Notes: generated by a model from the sequence alone, not told the origin. 64,000 bases of DNA from Domibacillus sp. PGB-M46 (GCF_022668875.1 NZ_JAKGCR010000007.1:62001-126000), one strand, 5' to 3'. Counted from the stretch's first letter, positions 26,059-34,677 are shown. Made by a program: numbers and translations.

Positions 26059-27380
26059 TCCCCCTCACTCCCCATTGCCTTTTCTACTTCCTGCAAAGCT
26101 GTATTTAAGCTTACAATCAGTTCCTTGATTTCTGTTTCGTTAATGATCAGCGGCGGTGCAAACACAAGCGTGTCCTGCCCATCAAATGTGACGGACCGGC
26201 AAATCAATCCGTGCTTTGCTGCCTCGGCCACCACTGTTGGCGCAAGCGGCTCGCTGCCAGCCGGCGTGGCCAGTTCGACCGCACCCATTAATCCGCGCGC
26301 CCGTACGCTGCGCACAATAGAACGCTCTGCTTTGATCGCCTCAAATCCTTTGAGCAGCTCCGCTCCCATTCTTTCTGCGTTCGCAACAAGCCCTTCCTGC
26401 TCAATGATTTCAATGTTTTTTAAAGCAACAGCACAGGCCATTGGATGTCCGCTGTATGTGTATCCATGCAGAAGCGTCCCTGTAGAAAGATCACCCAGTT
26501 CTTTATAAAGCGACTCAGAAAACACGACACCGCCAAGCGGTGCATATCCGCTTGTAACCCCTTTTGCAAAACACATCATGTCCGGGACAACTTCATCGTG
26601 TTCAATACCGAAAAATGTACCCGTGCGGCCGAAGCCGGTAATGACTTCATCTGTGATAAACAAAATGCCATATTCATCACAAATGCGGCGAACCTCTTTG
26701 AAATATCCGTCCGGCGCAATATGAACGCCGCCTGCCCCCTGAACCGGCTCAGCCACAAATGCAGCCACTGTTTCCGGCCCTTCTTCTTCAATAACGCGGC
26801 GCAGCTCTTCTGTGGACATGTGATCTGCATAATGAAAGTCCGGCGCGAGTGAATTCGTAAAATCACGGAATGGCTTTAAGCCGGTTGCGCTGGTCGCCCC
26901 AATATTGACGCCATGGTACGCTTTTGTTCTGGAGATAATTTTCTGGCGATCGGGCTGCCCTTTTAACAACCAGTAGTGACGTGCGAGTTTATAAGCTGTA
27001 TCATTGGCTTCTGATCCGCCCGAAGTGAAAAACACCGCATTTAAATCACCGGGTGCAAGCTCCGCGATTTTGGCCGCCAGACGGATAGCCGGCTCATTGC
27101 TAAAGGATGCGAAAGACGAACTGAATGCAAGCTTTGACATTTGTTCTAACGCTGCTTCCCCTAGTTCCCTTCGCCCATGGCCGACATTTACATTCCAAAG
27201 CGAAGACATTCCATCGATTACTTTTCTGCCGCTTTCATCATGCAAATAAACGCCTTTTCCTTCTGTGAAAATAAAAGCGGGCCCGCTTTCCTGCTGTGAT
27301 TTCACAGCGGAGGTAGGGTGAAAAAAGTGCTTTTTATCTAATTCTAATAGTTCCTGTAACTTTGCTTTTTCTTGAATCAT
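26055..27380 (-). CDS. gabT: Class III aminotransferase, probably GABA transaminase
   Basis: PLP-dependent class-III aminotransferase of 441 residues. It probably moves the amino group of GABA to pyruvate or 2-oxoglutarate, giving succinate semialdehyde. The PLP site shows TSGGSEANDTA, AYHGVNIGATSATG, ITDEVITGFGRTG and the Schiff-base lysine in CFAKGVTSGYAPLGG. The overall sequence is closer to the omega-amino-acid:pyruvate subgroup, so beta-alanine or other omega-amines are possible alternatives. The next gene is SSADH and then a permease, which favours GABA. It is first in the operon, with about 200 bases of leader after the sigma-54 promoter. Confidence 0.85.
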   Translation of the reverse strand: MIQEKAKLQELLELDKKHFFHPTSAVKSQQESGPAFIFTEGKGVYLHDESGRKVIDGMSSLWNVNVGHGRRELGEAALEQMSKLAFSSSFASFSNEPAIRLAAKIAELAPGDLNAVFFTSGGSEANDTAYKLARHYWLLKGQPDRQKIISRTKAYHGVNIGATSATGLKPFRDFTNSLAPDFHYADHMSTEELRRVIEEEGPETVAAFVAEPVQGAGGVHIAPDGYFKEVRRICDEYGILFITDEVITGFGRTGTFFGIEHDEVVPDMMCFAKGVTSGYAPLGGVVFSESLYKELGDLSTGTLLHGYTYSGHPMACAVALKNIEIIEQEGLVANAERMGAELLKGFEAIKAERSIVRSVRARGLMGAVELATPAGSEPLAPTVVAEAAKHGLICRSVTFDGQDTLVFAPPLIINETEIKELIVSLNTALQEVEKAMGSEGE

Positions 27381-27596
27381 GGTGATCTTCCTTCCTTGTT
27401 TAAATTGCTTAAATTTATTATTTCAAAAAATCTACATTTTGAAATTACTATTGTCAGATTTTATAACAAACTTCCTTTAGACTCTTTTAAATCAATAAAA
27501 ATTCCTCTTAATGGAATCGCTTACAATGTTAGATGATAAAATTTTATTATTTTAATATATTTTTGTAAAATCTTGCATCTCCTTTGTTTTACTTAT

Positions 27597-27612
27597 TGCA
27601 AGAAGTGTGCCA
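27597..27612 (-). promoter_or_regulatory. Sigma-54 (SigL) promoter of gabT-gabD-gabP
   Basis: On the minus strand: TGGCAC-N5-TTGCA, an exact match to the -24/-12 consensus. It is 217 bases before the gabT start and downstream of the sigma-54 activator gene. B. thuringiensis is known to run its gab cluster from a sigma-54 promoter, which supports the reading. Confidence 0.9.
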
Positions 27613-27651
27613 ACAGCCGGATGTGCTATACATTCGCGTTTGTTATTTCTT

Positions 27652-27670
27652 TTGATTCAAAATGAATCAA
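27652..27670. promoter_or_regulatory. Upstream activating palindrome for the gab promoter
   Basis: TTGATTCA-AAA-TGAATCAA, perfect arms, about 40 bases upstream of the -24 element. The same GATTCAAAATGAAT core recurs twice at 27683-27721. This is a candidate enhancer for the activator encoded immediately upstream. Confidence 0.7.
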
Positions 27671-27682
27671 AAAAGGAAAAAA

Positions 27683-27721
27683 CCGATTCAAAATGAATTA
27701 ATTTAATTCATTTTGAATCGG
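27683..27721. terminator. 39-bp palindrome: terminator of activator gene and possible second enhancer
   Basis: Perfect 19-bp arms around one central base, overlapping the stop codon of the activator gene. An A-run lies on the left (minus-strand U-tract) and TTTTTATTTT on the right. The arms each contain the GATTCAAAATGAAT core of the palindrome at 27652, so it may serve both as terminator and as a DNA site. Confidence 0.7.
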
Positions 27722-29105
27722 TTTTTATTTTTTGAAGCCGGCGGACAACAGTCGGCTGGCTGATCCCTAATGTTTTTGCCATTTGGTAAGTGGAAAGCCC
27801 TTTTCTTTCTGCTTGCCGCAGCCATTGCGTTTCCACATCAGCGATCATTTCTTTTAGTGTTTTTCCTCCCTCCTCAAACAGGGAGAGAGAAGACCATTGT
27901 TCAGGCTGATCAGGTGTTTCCATATGGAATGACAACAGGCCCGGTGAAATCACAGGCTGGTCAGACATAATAACAAGGCGTTCGATTGTGTTTTCAAGCT
28001 CCCGCACATTTCCCGGCCAGTGGTATGAAAGACATTTTGCCATTGTTTCTGAATGAAGACGCAGCGCTTTATTGTACTTTTGATTAAACTGTGTTAAAAA
28101 CAGATCGACGAGCATTGGAAAATCTTCTTTTCGTTCACGCAGCGGGGGAATTTCTACCGGCACAACATGCAGGCGGTAAAATAAATCTTCGCGGAATTCT
28201 CCTTTTTCCACCAGCTGTTTTAAGTCACGATTGGTCGCAGCAACGAGCCGGAAATCGACTTTTGTACTTTTGATGGCTCCAATTTTTGTAATTTCCTTTT
28301 CCTGAAGGACTTTTAACAGCTTCACCTGCATTTCAAGCGAAAGCTCACCGACTTCATCCAAAAACAAGGTTCCTTTGTCTGCAGATTCAATCAATCCTTT
28401 TTTGCCTCTTTGACTTGCACCAGTAAAAGCACCAGGCTCATAGCCAAACATCTCCGATTCCGCCAGGCTTGCAGGAATAGCTCCACAGTTCACTTCAATA
28501 AACGCCCCGTCATGCCGCCCGCTTTCCTGGTGGATGGCCCGGGCAAAAATGGTTTTACCTACTCCCGATTCCCCAGAAAGCAGAACCGCTGCTTCACTCG
28601 GAGCCACACGCCACATCGTTTCGCGTGCTTTTCTCATTTTCGGGCTGTTTGTGGCGAGACGGTCAAAAGCTGTTTCCTGTTCGCGCAGTTTTTCGATCTC
28701 CGACTCGTAACGTTCAACTTTTGACTGCAGCTTCTCATAATCTTCCTTGAGCTTTTGAATTTCTGTTAAATCATGGGAAAGGCTGATTACACGGACGATA
28801 TTCCCCCCACGGTCAAATACGGGAATGCCTTTCGCCATGATCGTTTTCCCGACCGCTGTTTTTTGCATAAGCTGCACTTCCTGTCCCTGCTCAAGCACTT
28901 TCACGGTAACGGATGGTGAAAAAATATTTTTTTGTTCCAGCTCGTAAACGGAGCGGCCGATCATAGATTCCGACGATTCTCCGTAAAATTCATCGCTGTT
29001 TTTGATAGCGCGCAACACAATTCCGTTGCCATCCGTTACAATGATATTATCATTGGATGCATGCAATATCGCTTCAAGCTCAAGTTCTAGATGCGTATGG
29101 TCCAT
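27708..29105 (-). CDS. Sigma-54-dependent activator with PAS domain (GabR type)
   Basis: Enhancer-binding protein of about 465 residues. An N-terminal PAS domain (about 8-118) is followed by a coiled coil (about 118-150). The AAA+ domain has Walker A GESGVGKT, the sigma-54-contacting GAFTGA loop, and Walker B GTLFLDEVGE. A C-terminal Fis-type HTH ends it (TYQMAKTLGISQPTVVRRL). The ATG at 29105 has GGAG 11 bases upstream; a GTG at 29114 is possible. It lies just upstream of the gab operon and its sigma-54 promoter, so it very likely activates GABA use, with the PAS domain as sensor. B. subtilis relatives are RocR and BkdR. Confidence 0.9.
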   Translation of the reverse strand: MDHTHLELELEAILHASNDNIIVTDGNGIVLRAIKNSDEFYGESSESMIGRSVYELEQKNIFSPSVTVKVLEQGQEVQLMQKTAVGKTIMAKGIPVFDRGGNIVRVISLSHDLTEIQKLKEDYEKLQSKVERYESEIEKLREQETAFDRLATNSPKMRKARETMWRVAPSEAAVLLSGESGVGKTIFARAIHQESGRHDGAFIEVNCGAIPASLAESEMFGYEPGAFTGASQRGKKGLIESADKGTLFLDEVGELSLEMQVKLLKVLQEKEITKIGAIKSTKVDFRLVAATNRDLKQLVEKGEFREDLFYRLHVVPVEIPPLRERKEDFPMLVDLFLTQFNQKYNKALRLHSETMAKCLSYHWPGNVRELENTIERLVIMSDQPVISPGLLSFHMETPDQPEQWSSLSLFEEGGKTLKEMIADVETQWLRQAERKGLSTYQMAKTLGISQPTVVRRLQKIKTDSK

Positions 29106-29185
29106 CGCAATCACTACTCCGTTTTTTTGTTTTATTGTATCAAATGAAAAATAGAGCGACTACGGAAGAAATGGATGAATAACAA

Positions 29186-30082
29186 ATGGATATTAAACAC
29201 TTGCAATATTTTATCGAGGTTTCAAATTTCAACAGCTTTTCAAAAGCAGCCGATCACTTGTTTATCACGCAGCCGACTATCAGCAAGATGATTAAAAACC
29301 TGGAAGCGGAGCTTGGCGTGGAATTGTTTGACCGTTCCCGCAAAAAACTGGTACTCACCGACGCAGGCAAAATTTTATTGGAGCAGGCAAAGCTCGTTAA
29401 CAAAGCATTTGGCAATCTGGAAACCGAGCTTGATAATTTGCTGGAGCTGAAAACTGGACACATTCGAATCGGCCTGCCGCCCATTTTTGATGCACACTTT
29501 TTTTTGAAGGTCGTCGGATTGTTTCATGAAAAATACCCTGGTATTACGTTTCAGCTAAAAGAAGAAGGTTCAAAATCTATTGAAGATGCCGTGGAACAAA
29601 ACGAGCTGGATGTTGGTGTGATTGTTCTCCCTACACAAGATGAACTGTTTCATCACTTTGCCTTTATGGAAGAAGATTTAATGCTCATTCTCCCTACATC
29701 CCATCCTCTTGCCGGATGTGCGGAAATCGATCTGGCATCACTTTCATCTGAATCCTTTATTTTATTTAATAAAGACTTTGCGCTGAACGATCGGATCATT
29801 TCTTCCTGCAATGATGCCGGATTCCAGCCCCGTGTGATTTCTGAAAGCTCACAATGGTCATTTATCGAAGAAATGGTCGCTTCAAAGCTTGGCATTTCCC
29901 TTCTTCCAGAAAGCATATGCCGGCATTTAAGCGATCACGTTTGTACAGTGAGAGTGGTCAATCCATCGATTAATTGGAATTTGGCTATTATTTGGAGAAA
30001 AAATCAATATTTATCCTATGCAGCCAAAGAGTGGCTGTCATTTACTAAGAAAGAGCTTTCAAAAGCGGCCTCTACCCAATGA
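29186..30082 (+). CDS. LysR-family transcriptional regulator
   Basis: LysR-type regulator of 298 residues. The N-terminal winged HTH (MDIKHLQYFIEVSNFNSFSK through QPTISKMIKNLE, residues 1-60) is followed by a LysR substrate-binding domain (about 90-290). The N-terminal wording is like B. subtilis CidR/YwbI. It is divergent from the sigma-54 activator with about 80 bases between, a usual place for self-regulation. There is no cidAB or transport gene beside it, so its targets and ligand cannot be told. Confidence 0.85.
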   Translation: MDIKHLQYFIEVSNFNSFSKAADHLFITQPTISKMIKNLEAELGVELFDRSRKKLVLTDAGKILLEQAKLVNKAFGNLETELDNLLELKTGHIRIGLPPIFDAHFFLKVVGLFHEKYPGITFQLKEEGSKSIEDAVEQNELDVGVIVLPTQDELFHHFAFMEEDLMLILPTSHPLAGCAEIDLASLSSESFILFNKDFALNDRIISSCNDAGFQPRVISESSQWSFIEEMVASKLGISLLPESICRHLSDHVCTVRVVNPSINWNLAIIWRKNQYLSYAAKEWLSFTKKELSKAASTQ

Positions 30083-30090
30083 AGCCGCTT
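30063..30090 (+). terminator. Weak hairpin at end of LysR gene
   Basis: AAGCGGC with GCCGCTT overlaps the stop codon. The following CCTTTC is a poor U-tract. Confidence 0.35.
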
Positions 30091-30228
30091 CCTTTCATGC
30101 TGTTTATTTATGAATGAAAACATTTACATAGATAAAAGCTATACTGAAAATGAAAAACAACCATTTTACTTACATTGTAAACGGGCGTACACTGAGAGCG
30201 TGATTCCAACATGGAAGGATTGAAAACC

Positions 30229-30759
30229 ATGAGCGCAGTAAAAGAAGCGATCAAAACACGTGAAAGCCGTATTGTACATACCGACCAAGTATTGTCATGC
30301 GATTTAAATAATTATCAAACTTTGTTCGGCGGCGTGCTGATGAAAAAAATCGACAGCGCTGCCTGCCTGTCCGCAAGACGCCATTCTCGCGTAAAACAGT
30401 GCGTGACTGCTTCAACCGATTCCATCGACTTTTTAGATTCGATTCGTGAAACGGATTCGGTTTGCGTTGAGTCGTTCGTTACTTATACAGGCCGGACATC
30501 AATGGAAGTGTTCTGTAAAGTGATTGCCGAAGATATCGGCACAGGCGAACGCCGTATTGCAGCCACTGCTTTTTTAACCTTTGTAGCTATTGGCGAGGAT
30601 AAAAAGCCTGTCGAAGTACCTGGCGTTATTCCTGAAACCGAAGAAGAAAAGTTTTTATTTGAAACAGCAAAAGACCGTGCGGAAATGCGTAAAATCCGCA
30701 GAACAAAAAGCAAAGAACTTGCTGAATACATGACTCTTAAAAAACCATGGGACAGATAA
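30229..30759 (+). CDS. ykhA: Acyl-CoA thioesterase (YkhA family, hotdog fold)
   Basis: Hydrolyses acyl-CoA to free acid and CoA. The 176-residue protein has a single hotdog domain with the helix DLNNYQTLFGGVLMKKID, the usual catalytic Asn/Gly region, and strand TASTDSIDFLDSI. A basic C-terminal tail (about 145-176) follows. The ATG at 30229 is preferred because GGAAGGA lies about 9 bases upstream; an ATG at 30211 contains that site. It is 13 bases before the small hypothetical gene, sharing its terminator at 31152. Confidence 0.88.
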   Translation: MSAVKEAIKTRESRIVHTDQVLSCDLNNYQTLFGGVLMKKIDSAACLSARRHSRVKQCVTASTDSIDFLDSIRETDSVCVESFVTYTGRTSMEVFCKVIAEDIGTGERRIAATAFLTFVAIGEDKKPVEVPGVIPETEEEKFLFETAKDRAEMRKIRRTKSKELAEYMTLKKPWDR

Positions 30760-30772
30760 AGGAGGAACGAGA

Positions 30773-31147
30773 ATGATTACAACATTGTGCAGTATTGATG
30801 AATTAAAAGAAGCGAAAACAGCGCTTGCCGATTTGCAGGATTCTTATCCTGCTCTTTGTGAAAAATTCGTTCATGTAGCCGGATTAACACGCTCACTTCA
30901 GTTAAAGTATCAATATATGGGCTGCTTGATTATGGACGAAAATTCTGATGACTGCATCCCAAATATCCCATACAGCTCTGTGCTTCGCCTTTATAAAAAA
31001 GAAGTTCAAACGCTGAAAAACGATGAGCACATTGATGCCTTGAAAAAGCTTTTCCGTTCATTTAAAGACACGGGCTATGCGAAAATCAGCCTGCTTGCTC
31101 TTGGCCGTTCACCTGAATCTCTTATCGGGGCATCAAGCGTAAAATAA
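30773..31147 (+). CDS. Hypothetical protein, co-transcribed with ykhA
   Basis: A 124-residue soluble, mostly helical protein not recognised. Two cysteines near residues 6 and 29 and a CLIMDENSDDCIPNIPY segment (about 51-67) are distinctive. It has no signal peptide or transmembrane stretch. AAAGGAGGAACGAG precedes its ATG, so it is well translated. It shares the operon and terminator with the thioesterase, and may modulate it or have an independent role. Confidence 0.7.
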   Translation: MITTLCSIDELKEAKTALADLQDSYPALCEKFVHVAGLTRSLQLKYQYMGCLIMDENSDDCIPNIPYSSVLRLYKKEVQTLKNDEHIDALKKLFRSFKDTGYAKISLLALGRSPESLIGASSVK

Positions 31148-31151
31148 ACAG

Positions 31152-31174
31152 AACCGGGAGAACTCTTCCCGGTT
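31152..31174 (+). terminator. Terminator of ykhA operon
   Basis: AACCGGGA with TCCCGGTT followed by TTTTTG. Confidence 0.85.
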
Positions 31175-31211
31175 TTTTTGTTTTTCAGCAGGCTTATATT
31201 CAAAAAGCAAA

Positions 31212-31239
31212 AAGAATCTCCTTTTTACGAGAGATTCTT
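31212..31239 (-). terminator. Terminator of DUF1836 gene
   Basis: AAGAATCTC with GAGATTCTT overlaps the stop codon; A-rich left flank gives the minus-strand U-tract, and a T-run lies on the right. Confidence 0.7.
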
Positions 31240-31776
31240 TTTTTCTGCCAGCTGATCGACCAGCTTTTCTGCTGTTTTGCGGTACATGTTGCTCATATGA
31301 ACAAGAGCCAGGATCTGCATGATCTGGCCAAGCTCATCGGTACGAGCCGTAATGTCTTCGATCCGGCCGGCAATGTCTGCCCTTCCATGCTTCACATTAT
31401 CAGCCGCTACCGTTAAAAATTCTTCATAGAAAGAATCCAAATCAATGTCACCGATCCGCTCATTAATACCGGAGAGAGTTGTTTTAATATCATTGATCGA
31501 CAATGACCCTTTCAGCTGGTAAATGAGGCTGATCAGCAGCAGATGCTCTTTCGAATACTTTTTTTGCTGAATAGGAAACAACAGTTTTCCTTTTGCATAA
31601 TTGTTGATCATTGTTTTTGTTAATACTTTTTCTTCTTCATTCCGCGTCGAGCTTTCGAATGTTCGTTCGAATAATTGAATAACCTGATCCATGTATAAGT
31701 CAATACTCGGTATCTTATCCGGTGTCAACTGGTTATCAAGATGAAGTTCATTTAAAACGTCTGTCAGTTTTCCCAC
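31225..31776 (-). CDS. DUF1836 DNA-binding regulator (YkrK-like)
   Basis: A 183-residue protein of the DUF1836 family. The N-terminal half carries a MerR-like helix-turn-helix (about 45-95, TKTMINNYAKGKLLFP and KEHLLLISLIYQLKGSLS), and the C-terminal half is helical. The GTG at 31776 has AGCAGGTG 5 bases upstream. B. subtilis YkrK, of this family, represses htpX by binding an inverted repeat. Here the gene is back to back with a hemolysin III gene whose promoter is covered by an 11-bp inverted repeat, so it probably controls that gene and may control itself. Confidence 0.8.
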   Translation of the reverse strand: MGKLTDVLNELHLDNQLTPDKIPSIDLYMDQVIQLFERTFESSTRNEEEKVLTKTMINNYAKGKLLFPIQQKKYSKEHLLLISLIYQLKGSLSINDIKTTLSGINERIGDIDLDSFYEEFLTVAADNVKHGRADIAGRIEDITARTDELGQIMQILALVHMSNMYRKTAEKLVDQLAEKKNLS

Positions 31777-31812
31777 ATAAACACCTGCTTTTTAGATCGT
31801 TATATTACTTTT

Positions 31813-31841
31813 ATTATAAGGGAATATCCTCCACATGTAAA
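31813..31841 (-). promoter_or_regulatory. SigA promoter of DUF1836 gene
   Basis: On the minus strand: TTTACA, 17 bases, TATAAT, about 40 bases before the start codon. Confidence 0.75.
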
Positions 31842-31843
31842 AC

Positions 31844-31872
31844 TTGACTATATAACATAATAAAAGTATTAT
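31844..31872 (+). promoter_or_regulatory. SigA promoter of hemolysin III gene
   Basis: TTGACT, 17 bases, TATTAT, about 43 bases before the ATG. Its -35 is 2 bases from the -35 of the divergent promoter. Confidence 0.8.
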
Positions 31873-31877
31873 GTTAT
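31852..31877. promoter_or_regulatory. Operator-like inverted repeat over the hemolysin III promoter
   Basis: ATAACATAATA-AAAG-TATTATGTTAT, perfect 11-bp arms, covers the spacer and -10 box. A second inverted repeat, TGTAGTT-N5-AACTACA, follows at 31877-31895. A bound repressor would block RNA polymerase. Confidence 0.7.
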
Positions 31878-31914
31878 GTAGTTATTAAAACTACATAGAA
31901 CAGGAGGAACGTCC

Positions 31915-32559
31915 ATGACCTCTCTTATTCGCGAACCAATCAATGCCCTTACTCACTGGTTTGGAGCGTTTTTATCTGTAGCTGCTCTTGCTGCGATGCT
32001 GCTTAAGGCTTCTACAACCGGCTCTACACTCGCCCTTCTAGCTGTATCGGCCTTTGGCATCAGCTTAATTCTTTTGTACTCAGCTTCTGCGCTTTACCAC
32101 TCCGTTATCGCGTCTGACGCGGTGATTGCCTTTTTCAGGCGCTTGGACCATTCGATGATTTTCGTGCTCATCGCAGGCTCTTATGCACCCTTTTGCTTAA
32201 TCAGCCTGCATAGCCGGACCGGGTTGATTTTATTTTGGATTGTCTTAGCCGCAGCTGTTTTAGGTATTTTGTTTAAAATGATTTGGTTTACCTGCCCGAG
32301 ATGGATGTCAACCGCTCTGTATATATTCATGGGCTGGATGGCTGCGTTTGTTTTTTCCCCTCTTGCTTCAAGCATGGAAACTGGCGGTCTTGTCCTGCTT
32401 GTAGCTGGCGGCATTTTTTATACGATCGGCGGCATCATTTATGGTCTGAAGCCGTCCTGGATGCAATTTGGACAGATGGGCTTTCATGAAATTTTCCACA
32501 TTTTTATTTTGCTTGGCAGCCTCGCTCACTTTTGGAGTGTGTTTCTTTACGTCCTTTAA
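31915..32559 (+). CDS. Hemolysin III family membrane protein (YplQ-like)
   Basis: A seven-helix membrane protein of 214 residues in the hemolysin III / adiponectin-receptor-like (PAQR) family. Conserved zinc-site-like residues are present: the early His (ALTHWFGAF), SASALYHSV, RLDHSMIF, and the late GFHEIFHIFILLGSLAHF. The family is linked to ceramidase-type hydrolase folds and membrane homeostasis; true haemolysis is not implied. GGAGGAACG precedes the ATG. Expression is probably controlled by the divergent DUF1836 regulator. Confidence 0.88.
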   Translation: MTSLIREPINALTHWFGAFLSVAALAAMLLKASTTGSTLALLAVSAFGISLILLYSASALYHSVIASDAVIAFFRRLDHSMIFVLIAGSYAPFCLISLHSRTGLILFWIVLAAAVLGILFKMIWFTCPRWMSTALYIFMGWMAAFVFSPLASSMETGGLVLLVAGGIFYTIGGIIYGLKPSWMQFGQMGFHEIFHIFILLGSLAHFWSVFLYVL

Positions 32560-32570
32560 TTTCAATAAAA

Positions 32571-32597
32571 AACCACGGGCTCGCGAGTCCCGTGGTT
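32571..32597. terminator. Bidirectional terminator hemolysin III / SLH amidase
   Basis: AACCACGGG with CCCGTGGTT, A-run before and TTTTG after, between converging genes. Confidence 0.8.
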
Positions 32598-32607
32598 TTG
32601 TCCGGTT

Positions 32608-34677
32608 TTATTCAAAGTCTGGTCCCTGACGGTGTTCCGTCCCTTCTTGATACGAGTAAGCAAGCTTGATCAGTGTCGGCTCGCTAAACGCTGTCCCAAG
32701 CATCTCCATGCCAATCGGCAGTCCTTCATTACTGAATCCGATTGGAACCGACATCGCTGGATAGCCTGAGAATGGGCTTAATTTAGGATTTGGCCCGCCG
32801 CCCTGATCACCGCCAATTTTTTGCGGCAGTATAGCCGAAGTGGGATACACTAAAGCGTCTATATCCTGTTCTTCGTACACTTCCATTAAACTTCCAGTCG
32901 TCATTTTAGGACGATTTACGATGATGTCCTGATAAGTGGCATCTTCTTCTAGAGATACTTTCGCATCCCGCGCTTTCATTGATTCTTCCATTGCAGGGTG
33001 ATATTTTCCGCTCGCGATAATCTCACTCAGCGTTTTTACAGGTGCATTTTCTCCAAGCGACGCTAAATAATCATTTAATTGAAATTTAAACTCATAAGAG
33101 CTTAAGCTTGGGTAAGCCATAATTTTATCCAGGTTTGGAATGGTAACGTCTACCACTTCCGCTCCAAGTGCTTCCATATCATCAATCGCCTGCTCGGTCG
33201 CTTCAATAATCTGCTCGTCTTCCCCAAACAGAGCTTTGACAACGCCGATCCGCGCGCCTTTTAACCCATCTTCATCCAGGTAATCGGTGTAGCTGTCCGG
33301 AATATGGCCATTGCTTTTTTCCGTGATCGGATCCGCCTCATCGTAACCAACAATTGCATCCAGCACAACAGCCGCGTCTTCCACAGTTCTAGCCAGCGGC
33401 CCGCCCGTGTCCTGCGTCAGTGCAAGCGGAATAATGCCATCCCGGCTGGCAAGACCCATTGTCGGCCTGATTCCAACCAGGTTGTTGAAAGAAGCCGGTA
33501 CCCGAATCGAACCGCCTGTATCTGTTCCCAGTCCTGCTGCCGCAAAGTTTGAAGCAACAGCAGCACCCGTTCCACCGCTTGAGCCGCCGGGATAACGTGT
33601 TAAGTCATACGGATTCAAAGTCTGCCCGCCCAATGAACTGTATGTATTAAACCCAAAAGCAAATTCATGCAGGTTTGCTTTGCCGATAATGACGGCACCT
33701 TCCTCACGCAGCTTCGCTGTCTGGAAAGCATCATCCGGTGCCATCGATCCTTCCAATGATAAGGAACCAGCTGTAGTTGGCATATCGGCTGTGTCATAAT
33801 TATCTTTTAACACAATAGGAATGCCATGCAGCGCTCCTCGAATTTTTCCTTCTGCCCGCTCTCTATCAAGCTGTTTTGCGGTTTCGATCGCTTGTGCGTT
33901 CACGGAGATCATTGAGTTGATCTTTGGCCCCTGCTGGTCAAACTTTTCGATACGATCCAAATAAAAACGGACCAGCTCCTCTGAACTCAATTCTCCTTCT
34001 TCCATCGCAGCACTCATTTCAGCAATGGTTGCTTCTTCTATATCGAACTGCTCAACCAGTTCTTTTTGGAGAAAGTGAAACAGCCGTAAAATGGTTGCGG
34101 CAGATTGTTCACGTGTCATATGCAAGGCCGGATTGAACTTGCCGTTCGTGTCGCCATACATAAATTCAGCTTTTTCAACCGCTCCAATCGAACCGGCGAA
34201 CGCCCCTTCATCCTTTACATCCTCGAACGATTCGGCTGCAGACGCAAGCTCCGCGGTTTCGGCTAAAATTCTGGCAGCCTGCTCGCGCGAAACCGGCTCG
34301 TTTGGCCGGAATGTTCCATCACTGTAACCGGCAATCCAGCCTTTTTCCGCCGCTTTTAAAATCGCAGGGCCTAATGTGCTTGCAGCAGGAACATCTTTAA
34401 ATGTTTTCGAGGAACCTTCCGGGAGCTCCTCTCCACCAGCTGACTCGTATACAGCCACAACGAGCCGGGCAAATTCCCCTCTTGTCACAGCCTGTTTCGG
34501 TTTAAATGTGCCATCTATGTATCCACTGACTAAACCACGCTCTTTTGCTTCTGTTACTTCTGCTGCCAGCCGTCCTTCTACATCTGAAAACTCGGCTCCC
34601 GCTGTTGTCGCAAACACGCTCAGCCCCATCGTGATACTTGCTGTAAATAGTGCTGCTGTTTTACTTTGTTTCTTCAT
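32608..34677 (-). CDS. S-layer-anchored amidase-signature enzyme
   Basis: A 689-residue exported protein. A signal peptide (about 1-28, ending TTAGAEF) is followed by three SLH domains (about 29-75, 92-138 and 150-200; e.g. VSGYIDGTFKPKQAVTRGEF and IAGYSDGTFRPNEPVSREQ). An amidase-signature domain spans about 212-689. The Ser-cisSer-Lys triad is intact: Lys291 (VLKDNYD), GGSSGG (364-369) and Ser390 (TDTGGSIRVP). SLH domains bind pyruvylated wall polymer, so this hydrolase is held on the cell surface. The amide substrate is unknown. GGAGGAG precedes the ATG. Confidence 0.92.
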   Translation of the reverse strand: MKKQSKTAALFTASITMGLSVFATTAGAEFSDVEGRLAAEVTEAKERGLVSGYIDGTFKPKQAVTRGEFARLVVAVYESAGGEELPEGSSKTFKDVPAASTLGPAILKAAEKGWIAGYSDGTFRPNEPVSREQAARILAETAELASAAESFEDVKDEGAFAGSIGAVEKAEFMYGDTNGKFNPALHMTREQSAATILRLFHFLQKELVEQFDIEEATIAEMSAAMEEGELSSEELVRFYLDRIEKFDQQGPKINSMISVNAQAIETAKQLDRERAEGKIRGALHGIPIVLKDNYDTADMPTTAGSLSLEGSMAPDDAFQTAKLREEGAVIIGKANLHEFAFGFNTYSSLGGQTLNPYDLTRYPGGSSGGTGAAVASNFAAAGLGTDTGGSIRVPASFNNLVGIRPTMGLASRDGIIPLALTQDTGGPLARTVEDAAVVLDAIVGYDEADPITEKSNGHIPDSYTDYLDEDGLKGARIGVVKALFGEDEQIIEATEQAIDDMEALGAEVVDVTIPNLDKIMAYPSLSSYEFKFQLNDYLASLGENAPVKTLSEIIASGKYHPAMEESMKARDAKVSLEEDATYQDIIVNRPKMTTGSLMEVYEEQDIDALVYPTSAILPQKIGGDQGGGPNPKLSPFSGYPAMSVPIGFSNEGLPIGMEMLGTAFSEPTLIKLAYSYQEGTEHRQGPDFE

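Noticed and set aside
25873-26508. 211-codon plus-strand open frame across gabD and gabT
   Set aside because: Wholly antisense to two clear genes; low-complexity composition typical of shadow frames.
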